Part shown: positions 26,616-35,693 of the stretch, piece by piece
Layout: every line of letters begins with the position of its first letter
Position numbering within the stretch: the first letter of the stretch is position 1
Origin: Odoribacter lunatus
Lineage (GTDB): Bacteria; Bacteroidota; Bacteroidia; Bacteroidales; Marinifilaceae
Length of the DNA stretch: 64,000 nucleotides
Assembly (NCBI RefSeq): GCF_943193135.1
Contig: NZ_CALPCZ010000001.1
Span: 62,001-126,000, forward strand
Reading direction: 5' to 3'
Program-made: the position numbers and the translations under genes
The notes under the pieces: model-generated
The model's database searches: none
Seen by the model: only the letters and a program-made list of their open reading frames with translations
What the model was told of the DNA's origin: nothing

Positions 26616-29600
26616 ATGAGTATAGTTTTCTATCGGAAAGATACTGCGGTGTATGCCGTGCAGTATGCTGAGGCTGAAAATTCACTGGATGTCAGTAAGC
26701 TGGAATGGCTGTTCGGCGGAGCCAAAAGGTCGAAGGATGAGTCGCTGGCGGGTTATTTTGTGGGACCGCGCCGCGAGATGATTACTCCCTGGAGTACGAA
26801 TGCCGTTGAAATCACACAGAATATGGGAATCAGCGGCATTCTGCGTATTGAGGAGTTTATCGGGACCGATAATGAGAGGGAGCCGTTCGATCCGATGCTG
26901 AAGGCGTTTTACAAGGGGCTGGACCAGCATGTCTTCACGATAGACAAGAAGCCGGATGCGGTGGTGTATATCGAGAATATCCGGGAATACAACCAGCAGG
27001 AGGGACTGGCTCTGAATGGGGAGGAGATTGCTTATCTTGAGGGGTTGGCGAAGAAGCTGGGGCGGCCGTTGACGGATTCGGAGGTGTTCGGATTCTCGCA
27101 GGTGAATTCGGAGCATTGCCGGCATAAGATATTTAACGGTACGTTCATTATCGACGGGGAGGAGAAGAGCAGCACCCTTTTCAAGCTGATCAAGAAGACT
27201 TCGCAGGAGAATCCGAACCGGATTGTATCGGCTTATAAAGATAACTGTGCCTTTATCGAAGGCCCGGAAGCGGTGCAGTTTGCTCCGCATTCGCAGGATA
27301 AACCGGATTTTTACGAGACGAAGGAAATAGATACGGTTATTTCCCTGAAGGCGGAGACGCATAATTTCCCGACTACGGTGGAGCCTTTTAACGGGGCTGC
27401 GACAGGTACGGGAGGGGAAATCCGCGACCGTATTGCCGGCGGGCAGGCGGCATTGCCGATTGCCGGGACGGCGGTTTATATGACGTCTTATCCCCGGCTG
27501 GATGCTTCCCGTTTGTGGGAGCAGAAGATCGATCCGCGGAAGTGGCTGTATCAGACTCCGGAGGATATTCTGATCAAGGCTTCGAACGGGGCATCCGATT
27601 TCGGCAATAAGTTCGGACAGCCGCTGATCTGCGGTTCTTTGCTTACTTTCGAGCATGAGGAGGATGGACAGACTTACGGCTATGACAAGGTGATCATGCA
27701 GGCCGGCGGCGTTGGATTCGGAAACCGGGAGCAGGCTATGAAGCATACGCCGGAGGTGGGGGATAAAGTGGTGCTGCTGGGAGGTGACAATTACCGTATC
27801 GGAATGGGCGGCGGCGCCGTGTCTTCGGTGGATACGGGCGTGTATGCCGGGGCGATAGAGCTGAATGCCGTGCAGCGTTCCAATCCGGAGATGCAGAAGC
27901 GTGTCTGCAATGCTATCCGTGCCATGGCGGAGAGCGAGGCGAATCCGATTGTTTCGATTCATGACCACGGAGCCGGAGGGCATCTGAACTGTTTGTCGGA
28001 ACTGGTGGAGGAGACCGGAGGAAAGATTCACATGGAGAAGCTGCCTGTCGGTGATCCCACGCTGTCTGCCAAGGAGATTGTGGGGAATGAGTCGCAGGAG
28101 CGCATGGGACTGGTGATGAAGGAGAAGGATGTGGCTGTCCTGCAGAAGATTGCGGACCGTGAGCGGGCTCCGATGTATGTGATAGGAGAGACTACGGGGG
28201 ATATGAGGTTTACGTTTGAGAATGCGAAGACGGGAGAGAAACCGATCGATCTGGAGTTGAAAGATATGTTCGGCAATCCCCCAAAAACGATAATGGAAGA
28301 TAAGACTATCCCTGAAAAATATAGTGATCTGGAGTATTCCGCCGATAAGCTGGAGGAGTATCTGGAGCAGGTGCTGCAGATAGAGGCTGTGGCGTGCAAG
28401 GATTGGCTGACGAATAAGGTGGACCGTTCGGTGACGGGGCGTGTTGTCCGTCAGCAGTGCGTGGGACCGTTGCATCTGCCGTTGAGCGATGTGGCGGCGG
28501 TGGCTTTGGATTACAGCGGCCATCGGGGGATTGCCACTTCGATAGGACACGCTCCCGTATCGGCGATGGCGGATGCGGCAGCGGGTTCGCGTCTGGCGAT
28601 TGCCGAGGCTCTGACGAATTTGGTGTGGGCGCCGATCGAGAAGGGGCTGAAGGGTGTGTCTCTGTCCGCCAACTGGATGTGGCCTTGCCGCAAACCGGGG
28701 GAGGATGCCCGTTTGTATCGGGCTGTGGAGGCTGCGAGCGAGTTTGCCATCGCTCTGGGTGTGAATATTCCGACGGGAAAGGATTCGCTTTCCATGACGC
28801 AGAAGTATGGTGACAAGAAGGTGTATGCTCCCGGAACGGTGATTATTTCCACGGTCGGAGAGGTGAATGATTTCCGGAAGATCGTGGTTCCCGTGTTGAA
28901 GAATGACCCGGCCACCGAATTGGTATATATCGATTTTTCATTCGACAGGCTGAAGCTGGGAGGTTCCAGTTTTGCACAGATATTGAACAGGGTGGGCAAG
29001 GAAGTGCCCGATGTGAAGGACAGCGACTATTTTGCGAGTGCTTTCGCCGCCGTTCAGGAGTTGGTGGACGGGGGACTGGTATTGGCAGGGCATGATATTT
29101 CGGCGGGAGGTATGGTGACGGCGTTGCTGGAGATGTGTTTCGCGGATAACCGGGCGGGGCTGGATGTGGATTTGTCCTGCCTGTCCGAGAAGGATGTCGT
29201 CCGGATTCTGTTTGCGGAGAATCCAGGTGTACTGGTGCAGATTGCGGATAAGGATGCCGGGATGGTGTCTGCCGTGCTGGACCGGGCGGGAGTCGTTTAC
29301 GGATTTATCGGCAAGCCGGGTAAAGCCGGTTGCCTGAGTATCAGGAAGGATGCCGCTTCCTGGGCGCTGGATATCGCTTCTTTGCGTGATTTGTGGTTCA
29401 AGACTTCCTATCTGCTTGACCGCAAGCAGAGCGGCGAGGAAAAAGCCCTGGAAAGATATAAGAGTTATAAGCACAGCGAACTGAAATACAAGTTCCCGAA
29501 AGGATTTACCGGGAAGCTGGCGGATCTGGGCCTGGATTTGCACCGCAAGGCGAAATCGGGCGTTCGGGCTGCCGTAATCCGGGAGAAGGGATGCCAGTGT

Positions 29601-30311
29601 GAGCGCGAGACGGCCTGGGCTTTGCATCTGGCCGGCTTTGACGTGAAGGACGTCCACATGACCGATTTGATTAGCGGTCGGGAAACCTTGGAGGATGTGA
29701 ATATGGTTGTTTTTGTCGGCGGTTTTTCCAATTCGGATGTGCTGGGTTCGGCGAAAGGCTGGGCGGGTGCGTTCAAGTATAATGAGAAAGCCCGTCAGGC
29801 ACTGGAAAGTTTCTATAAGCGCACCGATACGCTGAGTCTGGGTATCTGCAACGGCTGTCAGCTGATGGTGGAATTGGGGCTGATTTATCCGGATCACAAG
29901 GAGATGCCGAAGATGTTGCACAACGATTCCCATAAATTTGAGTCCGGCTTTGTCAGTGTGACGATAGAACCGAACCATTCAGTGATGCTGGAATCCTTGG
30001 CGGGCAGCCGTTTGGGTATTTGGATCGCCCACGGTGAAGGGAAGTTCGGTTTGCCGTATGCGGAAAGCGAATATTGTATTCCGTTGAAGTACAGTTATGA
30101 CGTTTATCCGGCTAATCCGAACGGTTCACCGTTTGCGACGGCGGCTATTTGCAGTAAGGACGGCAGGCATCTGGCGATGATGCCGCATCTGGAGCGTTCG
30201 ATTGCTCCGTGGAACTGGGCTTATTATGCCGAGGGCCGTGAGGGGGATGAGGTTACGCCCTGGATCGAGGCATTCATCAATGCCCGCCGCTGGATAGAAG
30301 CGCATAAATAG
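26616..30311 (+). CDS. purL: Phosphoribosylformylglycinamidine synthase
   Basis: A 1231-residue single-chain enzyme of purine synthesis that converts FGAR, glutamine and ATP to FGAM. It has the N-terminal PurS-like part, the two AIRS-like halves (VNSEHCRHKIFNGTF; KAETHNFPTTVEPFNGAATG; IHDHGAGGHLNCLSELVEE; NIPTGKDSLSM) and a C-terminal glutaminase with the nucleophile in LGICNGCQLM and the His/Glu of WIAHGEGKFGLP. The length matches the large proteobacterial/Bacteroidales form. It is 48 bases after the ABC-F gene. The gap has no clear promoter. Confidence 0.98.
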   Translation: MSIVFYRKDTAVYAVQYAEAENSLDVSKLEWLFGGAKRSKDESLAGYFVGPRREMITPWSTNAVEITQNMGISGILRIEEFIGTDNEREPFDPMLKAFYKGLDQHVFTIDKKPDAVVYIENIREYNQQEGLALNGEEIAYLEGLAKKLGRPLTDSEVFGFSQVNSEHCRHKIFNGTFIIDGEEKSSTLFKLIKKTSQENPNRIVSAYKDNCAFIEGPEAVQFAPHSQDKPDFYETKEIDTVISLKAETHNFPTTVEPFNGAATGTGGEIRDRIAGGQAALPIAGTAVYMTSYPRLDASRLWEQKIDPRKWLYQTPEDILIKASNGASDFGNKFGQPLICGSLLTFEHEEDGQTYGYDKVIMQAGGVGFGNREQAMKHTPEVGDKVVLLGGDNYRIGMGGGAVSSVDTGVYAGAIELNAVQRSNPEMQKRVCNAIRAMAESEANPIVSIHDHGAGGHLNCLSELVEETGGKIHMEKLPVGDPTLSAKEIVGNESQERMGLVMKEKDVAVLQKIADRERAPMYVIGETTGDMRFTFENAKTGEKPIDLELKDMFGNPPKTIMEDKTIPEKYSDLEYSADKLEEYLEQVLQIEAVACKDWLTNKVDRSVTGRVVRQQCVGPLHLPLSDVAAVALDYSGHRGIATSIGHAPVSAMADAAAGSRLAIAEALTNLVWAPIEKGLKGVSLSANWMWPCRKPGEDARLYRAVEAASEFAIALGVNIPTGKDSLSMTQKYGDKKVYAPGTVIISTVGEVNDFRKIVVPVLKNDPATELVYIDFSFDRLKLGGSSFAQILNRVGKEVPDVKDSDYFASAFAAVQELVDGGLVLAGHDISAGGMVTALLEMCFADNRAGLDVDLSCLSEKDVVRILFAENPGVLVQIADKDAGMVSAVLDRAGVVYGFIGKPGKAGCLSIRKDAASWALDIASLRDLWFKTSYLLDRKQSGEEKALERYKSYKHSELKYKFPKGFTGKLADLGLDLHRKAKSGVRAAVIREKGCQCERETAWALHLAGFDVKDVHMTDLISGRETLEDVNMVVFVGGFSNSDVLGSAKGWAGAFKYNEKARQALESFYKRTDTLSLGICNGCQLMVELGLIYPDHKEMPKMLHNDSHKFESGFVSVTIEPNHSVMLESLAGSRLGIWIAHGEGKFGLPYAESEYCIPLKYSYDVYPANPNGSPFATAAICSKDGRHLAMMPHLERSIAPWNWAYYAEGREGDEVTPWIEAFINARRWIEAHK

Positions 30312-30333
30312 TTTTGTCAGACAGTCAGAAAGT

Positions 30334-31383
30334 ATGAAATTGAGTGAGAAAAGAAGCAATATGCTTCACGGCGTTTTGTTGATAGCCCTGTTTTCATGTG
30401 CAGCTTTTTATATCGGGGATACGGCTCTTATGCGGGAGCTTTCTTTCAGTCCTCTGATTATCGGGATTATACTGGGCATGCTGTATGCCAACAGTCTGCG
30501 TAACCGGCTGCCGGAGACATGGGTTCCCGGTATACTGTTCAGTTCGAAACAGCTGTTGCGTCTGGGAATTATCCTGTACGGGTTTCGGCTTACTTTCCAG
30601 AATATCGTGGATGTGGGATTGTCGGCGATTATTATCGATGCGGTGGTGGTCGTGGTTACGATTGCAGGGGGCGTGTTCATCGGTCGGTTGTTGAGGATGG
30701 ACAAGGAGGTCGCGCTTCTGACTTCTGTCGGAAGCGGCATATGCGGGGCGGCAGCGGTGCTGGGTGCGGAGGCTACGATTAAGAGCAAGCCGTACAAAAC
30801 GGCGGTGGCTGTCTCTACGGTGGTGATTTTCGGTACGATTTCGATGTTTGTGTATCCGGTGCTTTACCGGAACGGCGTGCTGGAGGTGTCTGCCAATCAG
30901 ATGGGGGTGTATACGGGAGCGACTTTGCATGAGGTGGCTCATGTCGTGGGTGCTGGCAATGCGATGGGCAAGGAGATTTCCGATGTCGCCATTATCGTGA
31001 AGATGCTTCGGGTGATTATGCTGGTGCCCGTGTTGCTGGTTCTCGGCTATTGGGCGTCCTGGGCGAAGAGGAAGCTGCAGGCTGTTTCCGGGACGGATCA
31101 CGAAGCGTCCGGTAAATTGACGATTCCGTGGTTCGCTCTTGGATTTCTTGCCGTTATCGGCTTTAATTCTTTCGGTCTGCTGCCGGCGGGGGTGATCGAT
31201 TTTATCAATGCACTGGATACTTTCCTGTTGACGATGGCTATGACAGCGCTGGGTGCGGAAACGAATATCGAAAAATTCAAAAAAGCGGGGGCGAAGCCTT
31301 TCGTTTTGGCATTGATATTGTATGGATGGTTGATGATAGGGGGCTATGTGCTGGTGAAGTATGCCGCTCCGTATCTGATGTGA
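30334..31383 (+). CDS. YeiH/UPF0324 family transporter (putative sulfate exporter)
   Basis: A 349-residue inner-membrane protein with about 10 hydrophobic segments. Landmarks are LIIGIILGMLYANSLRNRLP, SKQLLRLGIILYGFRLT, SVGSGICGAAAVLGAEA and GATLHEVAHVVGAGNAMG, characteristic of the YeiH family. The family is annotated as putative sulfate exporter, but the substrate is not well proven. It starts 22 bases after purL and precedes a SIMPL-domain gene by 34 bases, so all three may be co-transcribed. Confidence 0.9.
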   Translation: MKLSEKRSNMLHGVLLIALFSCAAFYIGDTALMRELSFSPLIIGIILGMLYANSLRNRLPETWVPGILFSSKQLLRLGIILYGFRLTFQNIVDVGLSAIIIDAVVVVVTIAGGVFIGRLLRMDKEVALLTSVGSGICGAAAVLGAEATIKSKPYKTAVAVSTVVIFGTISMFVYPVLYRNGVLEVSANQMGVYTGATLHEVAHVVGAGNAMGKEISDVAIIVKMLRVIMLVPVLLVLGYWASWAKRKLQAVSGTDHEASGKLTIPWFALGFLAVIGFNSFGLLPAGVIDFINALDTFLLTMAMTALGAETNIEKFKKAGAKPFVLALILYGWLMIGGYVLVKYAAPYLM

Positions 31384-31417
31384 AACAGGAACGATTAATT
31401 CTAAAAACGGAAAAATT

Positions 31418-32113
31418 ATGAAACTGACGACACTTTTTTTATGCTTCTTTTTAAGTTGCGGAACCGGCTGGGCGCAGTCCGGTGAAAAGAATTTTATAGA
31501 CCAGAATTATATAGAGGTGACCGGTACGGCGGAAATGGAGGTCGTGCCCGATGAGATTTATCTCAAGATCGTGCTGAGCGAGAAGGATAAAGGCAAGAAA
31601 TCGCTGGAGGCTATGGAGAAGGAGATGGTGGCGGTTTTGAAGCAGTTGGGGATAGATGTGCGGAAAGACCTGCTTATCAAAGATTTGTCCAGTGATTTTA
31701 AATCGTATTTCCTGAGGCGGACAGCCATACAGACGGAGAAGGAGTATCAGCTTTGCCTGCACGGGGCGGATAAAGTGGGGACTTTGCTCGTGGAATTGGA
31801 GAAAGCGGGTATTTCCAATATTTCCGTAGACCGGGTGGATCATTCCCGTTTGGAAAGTTTCCGCCGGGAGGTCAAGATCAATGCCGTCAAGGCGGCGAAG
31901 GAAAAAGCGGAGGCTTTCGCAGAGGCTTTGGGCCAGCAGGCGGGCAGGGCATTGTATATCAGTGAAAGCGGCAGCGGTTATTATCCCCGTGCGAATGGTA
32001 TCGCCAATGTGTCGTTCAAAGCTGCTTCGATGATGGATGAAGCGGCTCCCGTCTTGGATTTTGAGAAGATATTCTTAAAACATTCCGTGTTGGTGCGTTT
32101 CGAGTTGAAATAA
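31418..32113 (+). CDS. SIMPL-domain (DUF541) secreted protein
   Basis: A 231-residue protein with a Sec signal peptide (MKLTTLFLCFFLSCGTGWAQ, cleavage after WAQ). The mature part has YIEVTGTAEMEVVPDEIYLK, the typical opening of SIMPL proteins, and AVKAAKEKAEAFAEALGQQAG near the end of the domain. These periplasmic proteins form oligomeric rings; their role is not settled. A terminator follows at 32160. Confidence 0.88.
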   Translation: MKLTTLFLCFFLSCGTGWAQSGEKNFIDQNYIEVTGTAEMEVVPDEIYLKIVLSEKDKGKKSLEAMEKEMVAVLKQLGIDVRKDLLIKDLSSDFKSYFLRRTAIQTEKEYQLCLHGADKVGTLLVELEKAGISNISVDRVDHSRLESFRREVKINAVKAAKEKAEAFAEALGQQAGRALYISESGSGYYPRANGIANVSFKAASMMDEAAPVLDFEKIFLKHSVLVRFELK

Positions 32114-32159
32114 CCGGGGAACCGGTTATCAGGCCGGTTTGCCGGATAAGGTATTTGAT

Positions 32160-32197
32160 ATTCAGAAGCTCTTGGAAACAGGGGCTTCTGAATTTTT
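32160..32197 (+). terminator. Intrinsic terminator after the SIMPL gene
   Basis: ATTCAGAAGC (32160-32169) and GCTTCTGAAT (32184-32193) form a 10-bp stem followed by a T-run. It closes the purL-YeiH-SIMPL run. Confidence 0.85.
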
Positions 32198-32276
32198 ATG
32201 CGCCTATTGAAAATCTTTTTGGAGTTTTGGCCGTAGAATTGAGGTGTGACAGAGGAAGTTTTTTAGACGCAAGGCT

Positions 32277-33191
32277 ATGGCATATATCGATTATTACAAG
32301 GTACTCGGAGTTGAGAGGAACGCTTCTCAGGAGGATATACGCAAGGCTTTCAAGAAGCTGGCGAGGAAACATCATCCCGATCTGAATCCGAATGATCCGG
32401 ATTCCAAACGGCGGTTTCAGGAGATCAATGAGGCGAATGAAGTGCTGGGCGATCCGGAGAAGCGGAAGAAGTACGACCAGTACGGCGAGCATTGGCAGCA
32501 TGCGGACCAATTCGAGGCTCAGCAGCAGCAATACCGCCGGCAATATGGCGGAACGGGTGGAAGTGACGGTGCTTATTGGTCGGCGGGAGGCGGTTTTTCA
32601 GGCGATGACGGGGAGTTTTCCGATTTTTTCGAATCGCTGTTCGGTTCGCGTGGCGGGCATCGCGGCGGACGTTCTGCCGGATTCCGGGGGCAGGATTATA
32701 ATGCGGAGTTGCAGCTTTCGTTGCAGGAGGCCGCCCGGACGCACAAGCGGGTGCTGACTGTCAATGGGAAAAAAATCCGGATAACGATTCCTGCCGGCGT
32801 CGAGAATGGTCAGACAATCAAGTTGGGAGGCCAGGGGGCTTCCGGAATGAACGGCGGTCCTGCTGGCGATCTGTATATTACGTTCGTTATTCCGGATGGC
32901 CCTGTTTTTAAGCGTTTGGGGAACGATCTGTATGTGGATGTGCCGCTGAATCTTTATACGGCGGTATTGGGGGGAGAACAGCTGATAGATACGCTGGATG
33001 GGAAGGTGAGGCTGAACGTGAAACCGGAGACACAGAACGGCACCAAAGTGCGTTTGAAGGGGAAAGGTTTTCCCGTTTATAAGCAGGAAGGGGTGTACGG
33101 GGATTTGATTGTAACGTGGCGGGTGGAGATTCCGACCCGGCTAACGGAGAGGCAAAAGGAACTGTTCCGGGAATTGCAGCGAATCGGTTAA
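32277..33191 (+). CDS. cbpA: DnaJ-type co-chaperone, CbpA-like
   Basis: A 304-residue protein. Residues 4-70 are a J domain with the HPD motif (RKHHPDLNPNDPD) that stimulates DnaK. It is followed by a Gln/Gly-rich linker (residues 80-135) and the C-terminal DnaJ substrate-binding domain (NAELQLSLQEAARTH, DLYITFVIPDGPVFKRLGND). It lacks the zinc-finger domain of true DnaJ, which places it with CbpA. The CbpM-like gene follows 13 bases downstream, as in the enterobacterial cbpA-cbpM pair. Confidence 0.9.
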   Translation: MAYIDYYKVLGVERNASQEDIRKAFKKLARKHHPDLNPNDPDSKRRFQEINEANEVLGDPEKRKKYDQYGEHWQHADQFEAQQQQYRRQYGGTGGSDGAYWSAGGGFSGDDGEFSDFFESLFGSRGGHRGGRSAGFRGQDYNAELQLSLQEAARTHKRVLTVNGKKIRITIPAGVENGQTIKLGGQGASGMNGGPAGDLYITFVIPDGPVFKRLGNDLYVDVPLNLYTAVLGGEQLIDTLDGKVRLNVKPETQNGTKVRLKGKGFPVYKQEGVYGDLIVTWRVEIPTRLTERQKELFRELQRIG

Positions 33192-33204
33192 AAAGGAGGA
33201 TGGT

Positions 33205-33504
33205 ATGGAAACGGATTTGATTATTGTCAGCGAGTATTGCCGGAAGAGTCATGTGGATCCCTCTTTTATTGCTCTTCTGGAAACCGAGGGATTGATCGAG
33301 GTTCGGATGATAGAGGGCATACGCTATCTGCCTCTTGCGCAGTTGTGCGATGTGGAGCGCTATATCCGGATGTATTACGATCTTTCTATCAATATCGAGG
33401 GAATCGACGCGATACGGCATTTGCTGAGGCGGATGGAAGATTTGCAGAATGAACTGAATTCCTTGCGGAACCGCCTTCGGCTTTACGAAGATTCATTATT
33501 ATAA
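33205..33504 (+). CDS. CbpM-like chaperone modulator
   Basis: A 99-residue protein starting METDLIIVSEYCRKSHVDPS, with a MerR-like helix-turn-helix part (FIALLETEGLIEV, RYLPLAQLCDVERYIRMYYDL) and a C-terminal coiled coil (LRRMEDLQNELNSLRNRLRLY). This is the structure of CbpM, which binds the J domain of CbpA and inhibits it. A Shine-Dalgarno sequence (AAGGAGG) stands just before the ATG, notable in a lineage where such sites are rare. Ends just before a terminator hairpin. Confidence 0.85.
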   Translation: METDLIIVSEYCRKSHVDPSFIALLETEGLIEVRMIEGIRYLPLAQLCDVERYIRMYYDLSINIEGIDAIRHLLRRMEDLQNELNSLRNRLRLYEDSLL

Positions 33505-33507
33505 AAA

Positions 33508-33532
33508 CCTCCGTATTGTAGCAATACGGAGG
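33508..33532. terminator. Terminator hairpin between converging units
   Basis: CCTCCGTATTG and CAATACGGAGG form an 11-bp perfect stem with a 3-base loop. The A-run just before it on the plus strand becomes a T-run on the minus strand, so it best serves the minus-strand caspase operon, but it also lies at the end of the CbpM gene. Confidence 0.88.
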
Positions 33533-33547
33533 CTGATAAATAATTTA

Positions 33548-35014
33548 TTAAGGGGCATATATGTAGTCAATTTCCGGTGCTATTGTTTTGTATTGCGGCA
33601 TGCACATACCTGATGAAGCACCAATATATGTCGGATCGGAAATATAAAATCTTTTCCCTTCATACTCGTAGGAGTCGCCTTTGATAAAGTCGTCAAGGTT
33701 TACAGAAACGCTCTCATGACCGGGAAAACTGAGTAATTGATTTTCTACGCCCAACACATTCCATAGTAGATAAGTGTAAAATATAGAGCGGTCTTCACAA
33801 TCGCAGGTAGGATAGTATAGCGTCTCCTCAAAGAAATAGGGTTTTTCAAAACCATGGGAAACACTGTCGGTAGCATATTCAAAAGCTTCCTGTACAAAAT
33901 GCAAAAGCGTATTCACGGCTTCAAGTTGCGGTTGATCTTCAAGTTGTTTCTTGAGTTGCTCCACAATTTCCTTGCGGGTTTGATTGAGAATATTGGAACG
34001 TGCATATTCGCCCATCGGCATTTGTGGATAACGATAAAGGAGCTTGAGAATATTGCCGTTTAGTTCACCGGTGACTTCCAGACCTGCACCTGAAAGTTTA
34101 TAAGGCTGCGGGGTATATGGAAGTGTCAGGCTATCAATCCGCAGGTTAAATCTACTACCGGGATTGGTATTTGCCGGAAGTTCGCAAGTAGACAGCTTCA
34201 TGGATGCCGGCTTGTTTGTAGATGCCTGTTTGTTCTGGAATGTGAAATAGTTTTGTCCGTTAATTTGGAGATAAGTCCGTCCGTATACCATATCTTGTTC
34301 AAACGGTAAGAGCAACACAGCTTCACCGTATTCATTGACACCGATTCTCGCATCATAATTCATATTGGCAAGTATATAGTGCAACAGCGACATGGAAGCA
34401 TTTCCATGAAGTTCTGCCACATTTTCTATATAAGAGGAAGCAAGTTCATACTTGAGGTAATCGTTTAGAGAAAACTCTTTGGCTTTGGCTTCCAATGCGG
34501 GAATCAGTACTGATTTTACATCCGATTCGTCCATAGAGCGCCATGCGGCGGCATAATCAGCAGGTTCCTTGAAAGAATCTGGCATAGCGACAGACATTTC
34601 GGGCAGGGAAACAGTCATTCCGTAAAAATCGAACTCTGTAGGAGTGTAGAAGATTGATTGAGGTTTCACAGGTTTGAATACAGGTGCTTGAGAACTCTCT
34701 GGTCGTTGTTTTTGGAGTTCTGGAATAGGAGAGGGTAGGGCAACCGGCAGGGGTTGCTGTGTTGACAAACTAGGCACCACAGGAGGAACGGCAGGTTTGG
34801 GAACACTATCAGGTTCAAGAGCTTTAAACTGGTCATACTCTTTCCACACGCCTTCGAGAAACTTAGCGTAATTTTCAAGAACATCGGAGCGAAAATCTGA
34901 ATAGCGTTTTTTTAGCTCTTCTCTGAACTTCTTAAAATCCTGTACTTGAGATTGAGCACTGGCAGAAACAATAACTGCCAGTGCTGCAATACATAATATA
35001 AATCGTTTACTCAT
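33548..35014 (-). CDS. Secreted transglutaminase-like protein
   Basis: A 488-residue protein with a Sec signal peptide (cleavage near SASAQ, residue 20). Residues 25-65 are probably coiled coil, 70-120 are proline-rich. The C-terminal part has the elements of a transglutaminase-like cysteine protease fold: YYPTCDCEDRS (Cys406), FPGHESVSV (His433) and YISDPTYIG (Asp460), in the right order and spacing for a Cys-His-Asp triad. No lipobox is seen. It is the last gene of the five-gene minus-strand run that includes the caspase protein, 6 bases after the previous gene, and is followed by a terminator. Substrate unknown; proteolysis or cross-linking is possible. Confidence 0.75.
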   Translation of the reverse strand: MSKRFILCIAALAVIVSASAQSQVQDFKKFREELKKRYSDFRSDVLENYAKFLEGVWKEYDQFKALEPDSVPKPAVPPVVPSLSTQQPLPVALPSPIPELQKQRPESSQAPVFKPVKPQSIFYTPTEFDFYGMTVSLPEMSVAMPDSFKEPADYAAAWRSMDESDVKSVLIPALEAKAKEFSLNDYLKYELASSYIENVAELHGNASMSLLHYILANMNYDARIGVNEYGEAVLLLPFEQDMVYGRTYLQINGQNYFTFQNKQASTNKPASMKLSTCELPANTNPGSRFNLRIDSLTLPYTPQPYKLSGAGLEVTGELNGNILKLLYRYPQMPMGEYARSNILNQTRKEIVEQLKKQLEDQPQLEAVNTLLHFVQEAFEYATDSVSHGFEKPYFFEETLYYPTCDCEDRSIFYTYLLWNVLGVENQLLSFPGHESVSVNLDDFIKGDSYEYEGKRFYISDPTYIGASSGMCMPQYKTIAPEIDYIYAP

Positions 35015-35020
35015 GTATAA

Positions 35021-35653
35021 TTAGTTTTCAAAACCGGCACGTACAAACGATGCAATTTTTTCAGCATGTTTTTGGGCAACTTCGCTTTCTTTCATTGCAT
35101 TCTCAAGAGCCCGGATACGTGCTTTGGATGCGGCGCTTTCGCTTACGATGAAATAGCTTTGAACTTCAAAACTACCGTCTCCGTTATCACGGATGATGGA
35201 ATAACTTTCTGTCATTTCACCTTTTATTTCTTTTTCAACCAGACGCTCGTAAGCACCGTAGAAATGGTCAAATTCTGCCTCGGTTGTGGTACCGTCACCT
35301 GCCATATCGCTGACAACACGACCTTTCAGAGAGCTACCTGCCTGTTGAGAATAAGTTATACAAGCATTGTTAATAGCCATTTGGTGACCTACGTTCTTTG
35401 ATTTACATTTAGGAGCAATACCTACGATTTCCTTACCGTCTTCTCCGAGAGCTTCAAGTTTATCATAGTGAGAAAGAAGGGCAACTTCAAGAGAACGGGA
35501 GCTTCCGAGAAGTTTCCAGTTTTCTCTTTCATATTCTTTCATTTTCTCTTTCTTCTCTTTCTTCATGGCTTTCAATAAAGCCTTGTTTTGAGCAAAAGTT
35601 TCGGGAGCCGCTATAAAACAGAATACAGCGAGAACCATTAAAATTTTCTTCAT
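35021..35653 (-). CDS. Secreted LPP20-like small protein
   Basis: A 210-residue protein with a signal peptide (MKKILMVLAVFCFIAAPETFA). Next comes a highly charged helix (LKAMKKEKKEKMKEYERENW). The remainder (MAINNACITYSQQAGSSLKG, RALENAMKESEVAQKHAEKI) alternates Ala-rich helices and strands as in the LPP20/FlgO/FlgT type of periplasmic domain; this is a resemblance, not a firm match. It lies between the DUF4384 gene and the transglutaminase-like gene, 40 bases and 6 bases away. Confidence 0.6.
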   Translation of the reverse strand: MKKILMVLAVFCFIAAPETFAQNKALLKAMKKEKKEKMKEYERENWKLLGSSRSLEVALLSHYDKLEALGEDGKEIVGIAPKCKSKNVGHQMAINNACITYSQQAGSSLKGRVVSDMAGDGTTTEAEFDHFYGAYERLVEKEIKGEMTESYSIIRDNGDGSFEVQSYFIVSESAASKARIRALENAMKESEVAQKHAEKIASFVRAGFEN

Positions 35654-35693
35654 AATTAAATAGAAATTAAAGTGTTAAACGATTTATTATTTA

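Noticed and set aside
26682-28550. Open frame of 622 codons on the minus strand opposite purL
   Set aside because: It mirrors a GC-rich conserved gene; its composition is His/Arg/Leu-rich, typical of a shadow frame, and no family motif is seen.
33192-33504. MerR-family transcription regulator
   Set aside because: The protein has a MerR-like fold but its position 13 bases after a CbpA-like gene and its C-terminal coiled coil fit CbpM better.
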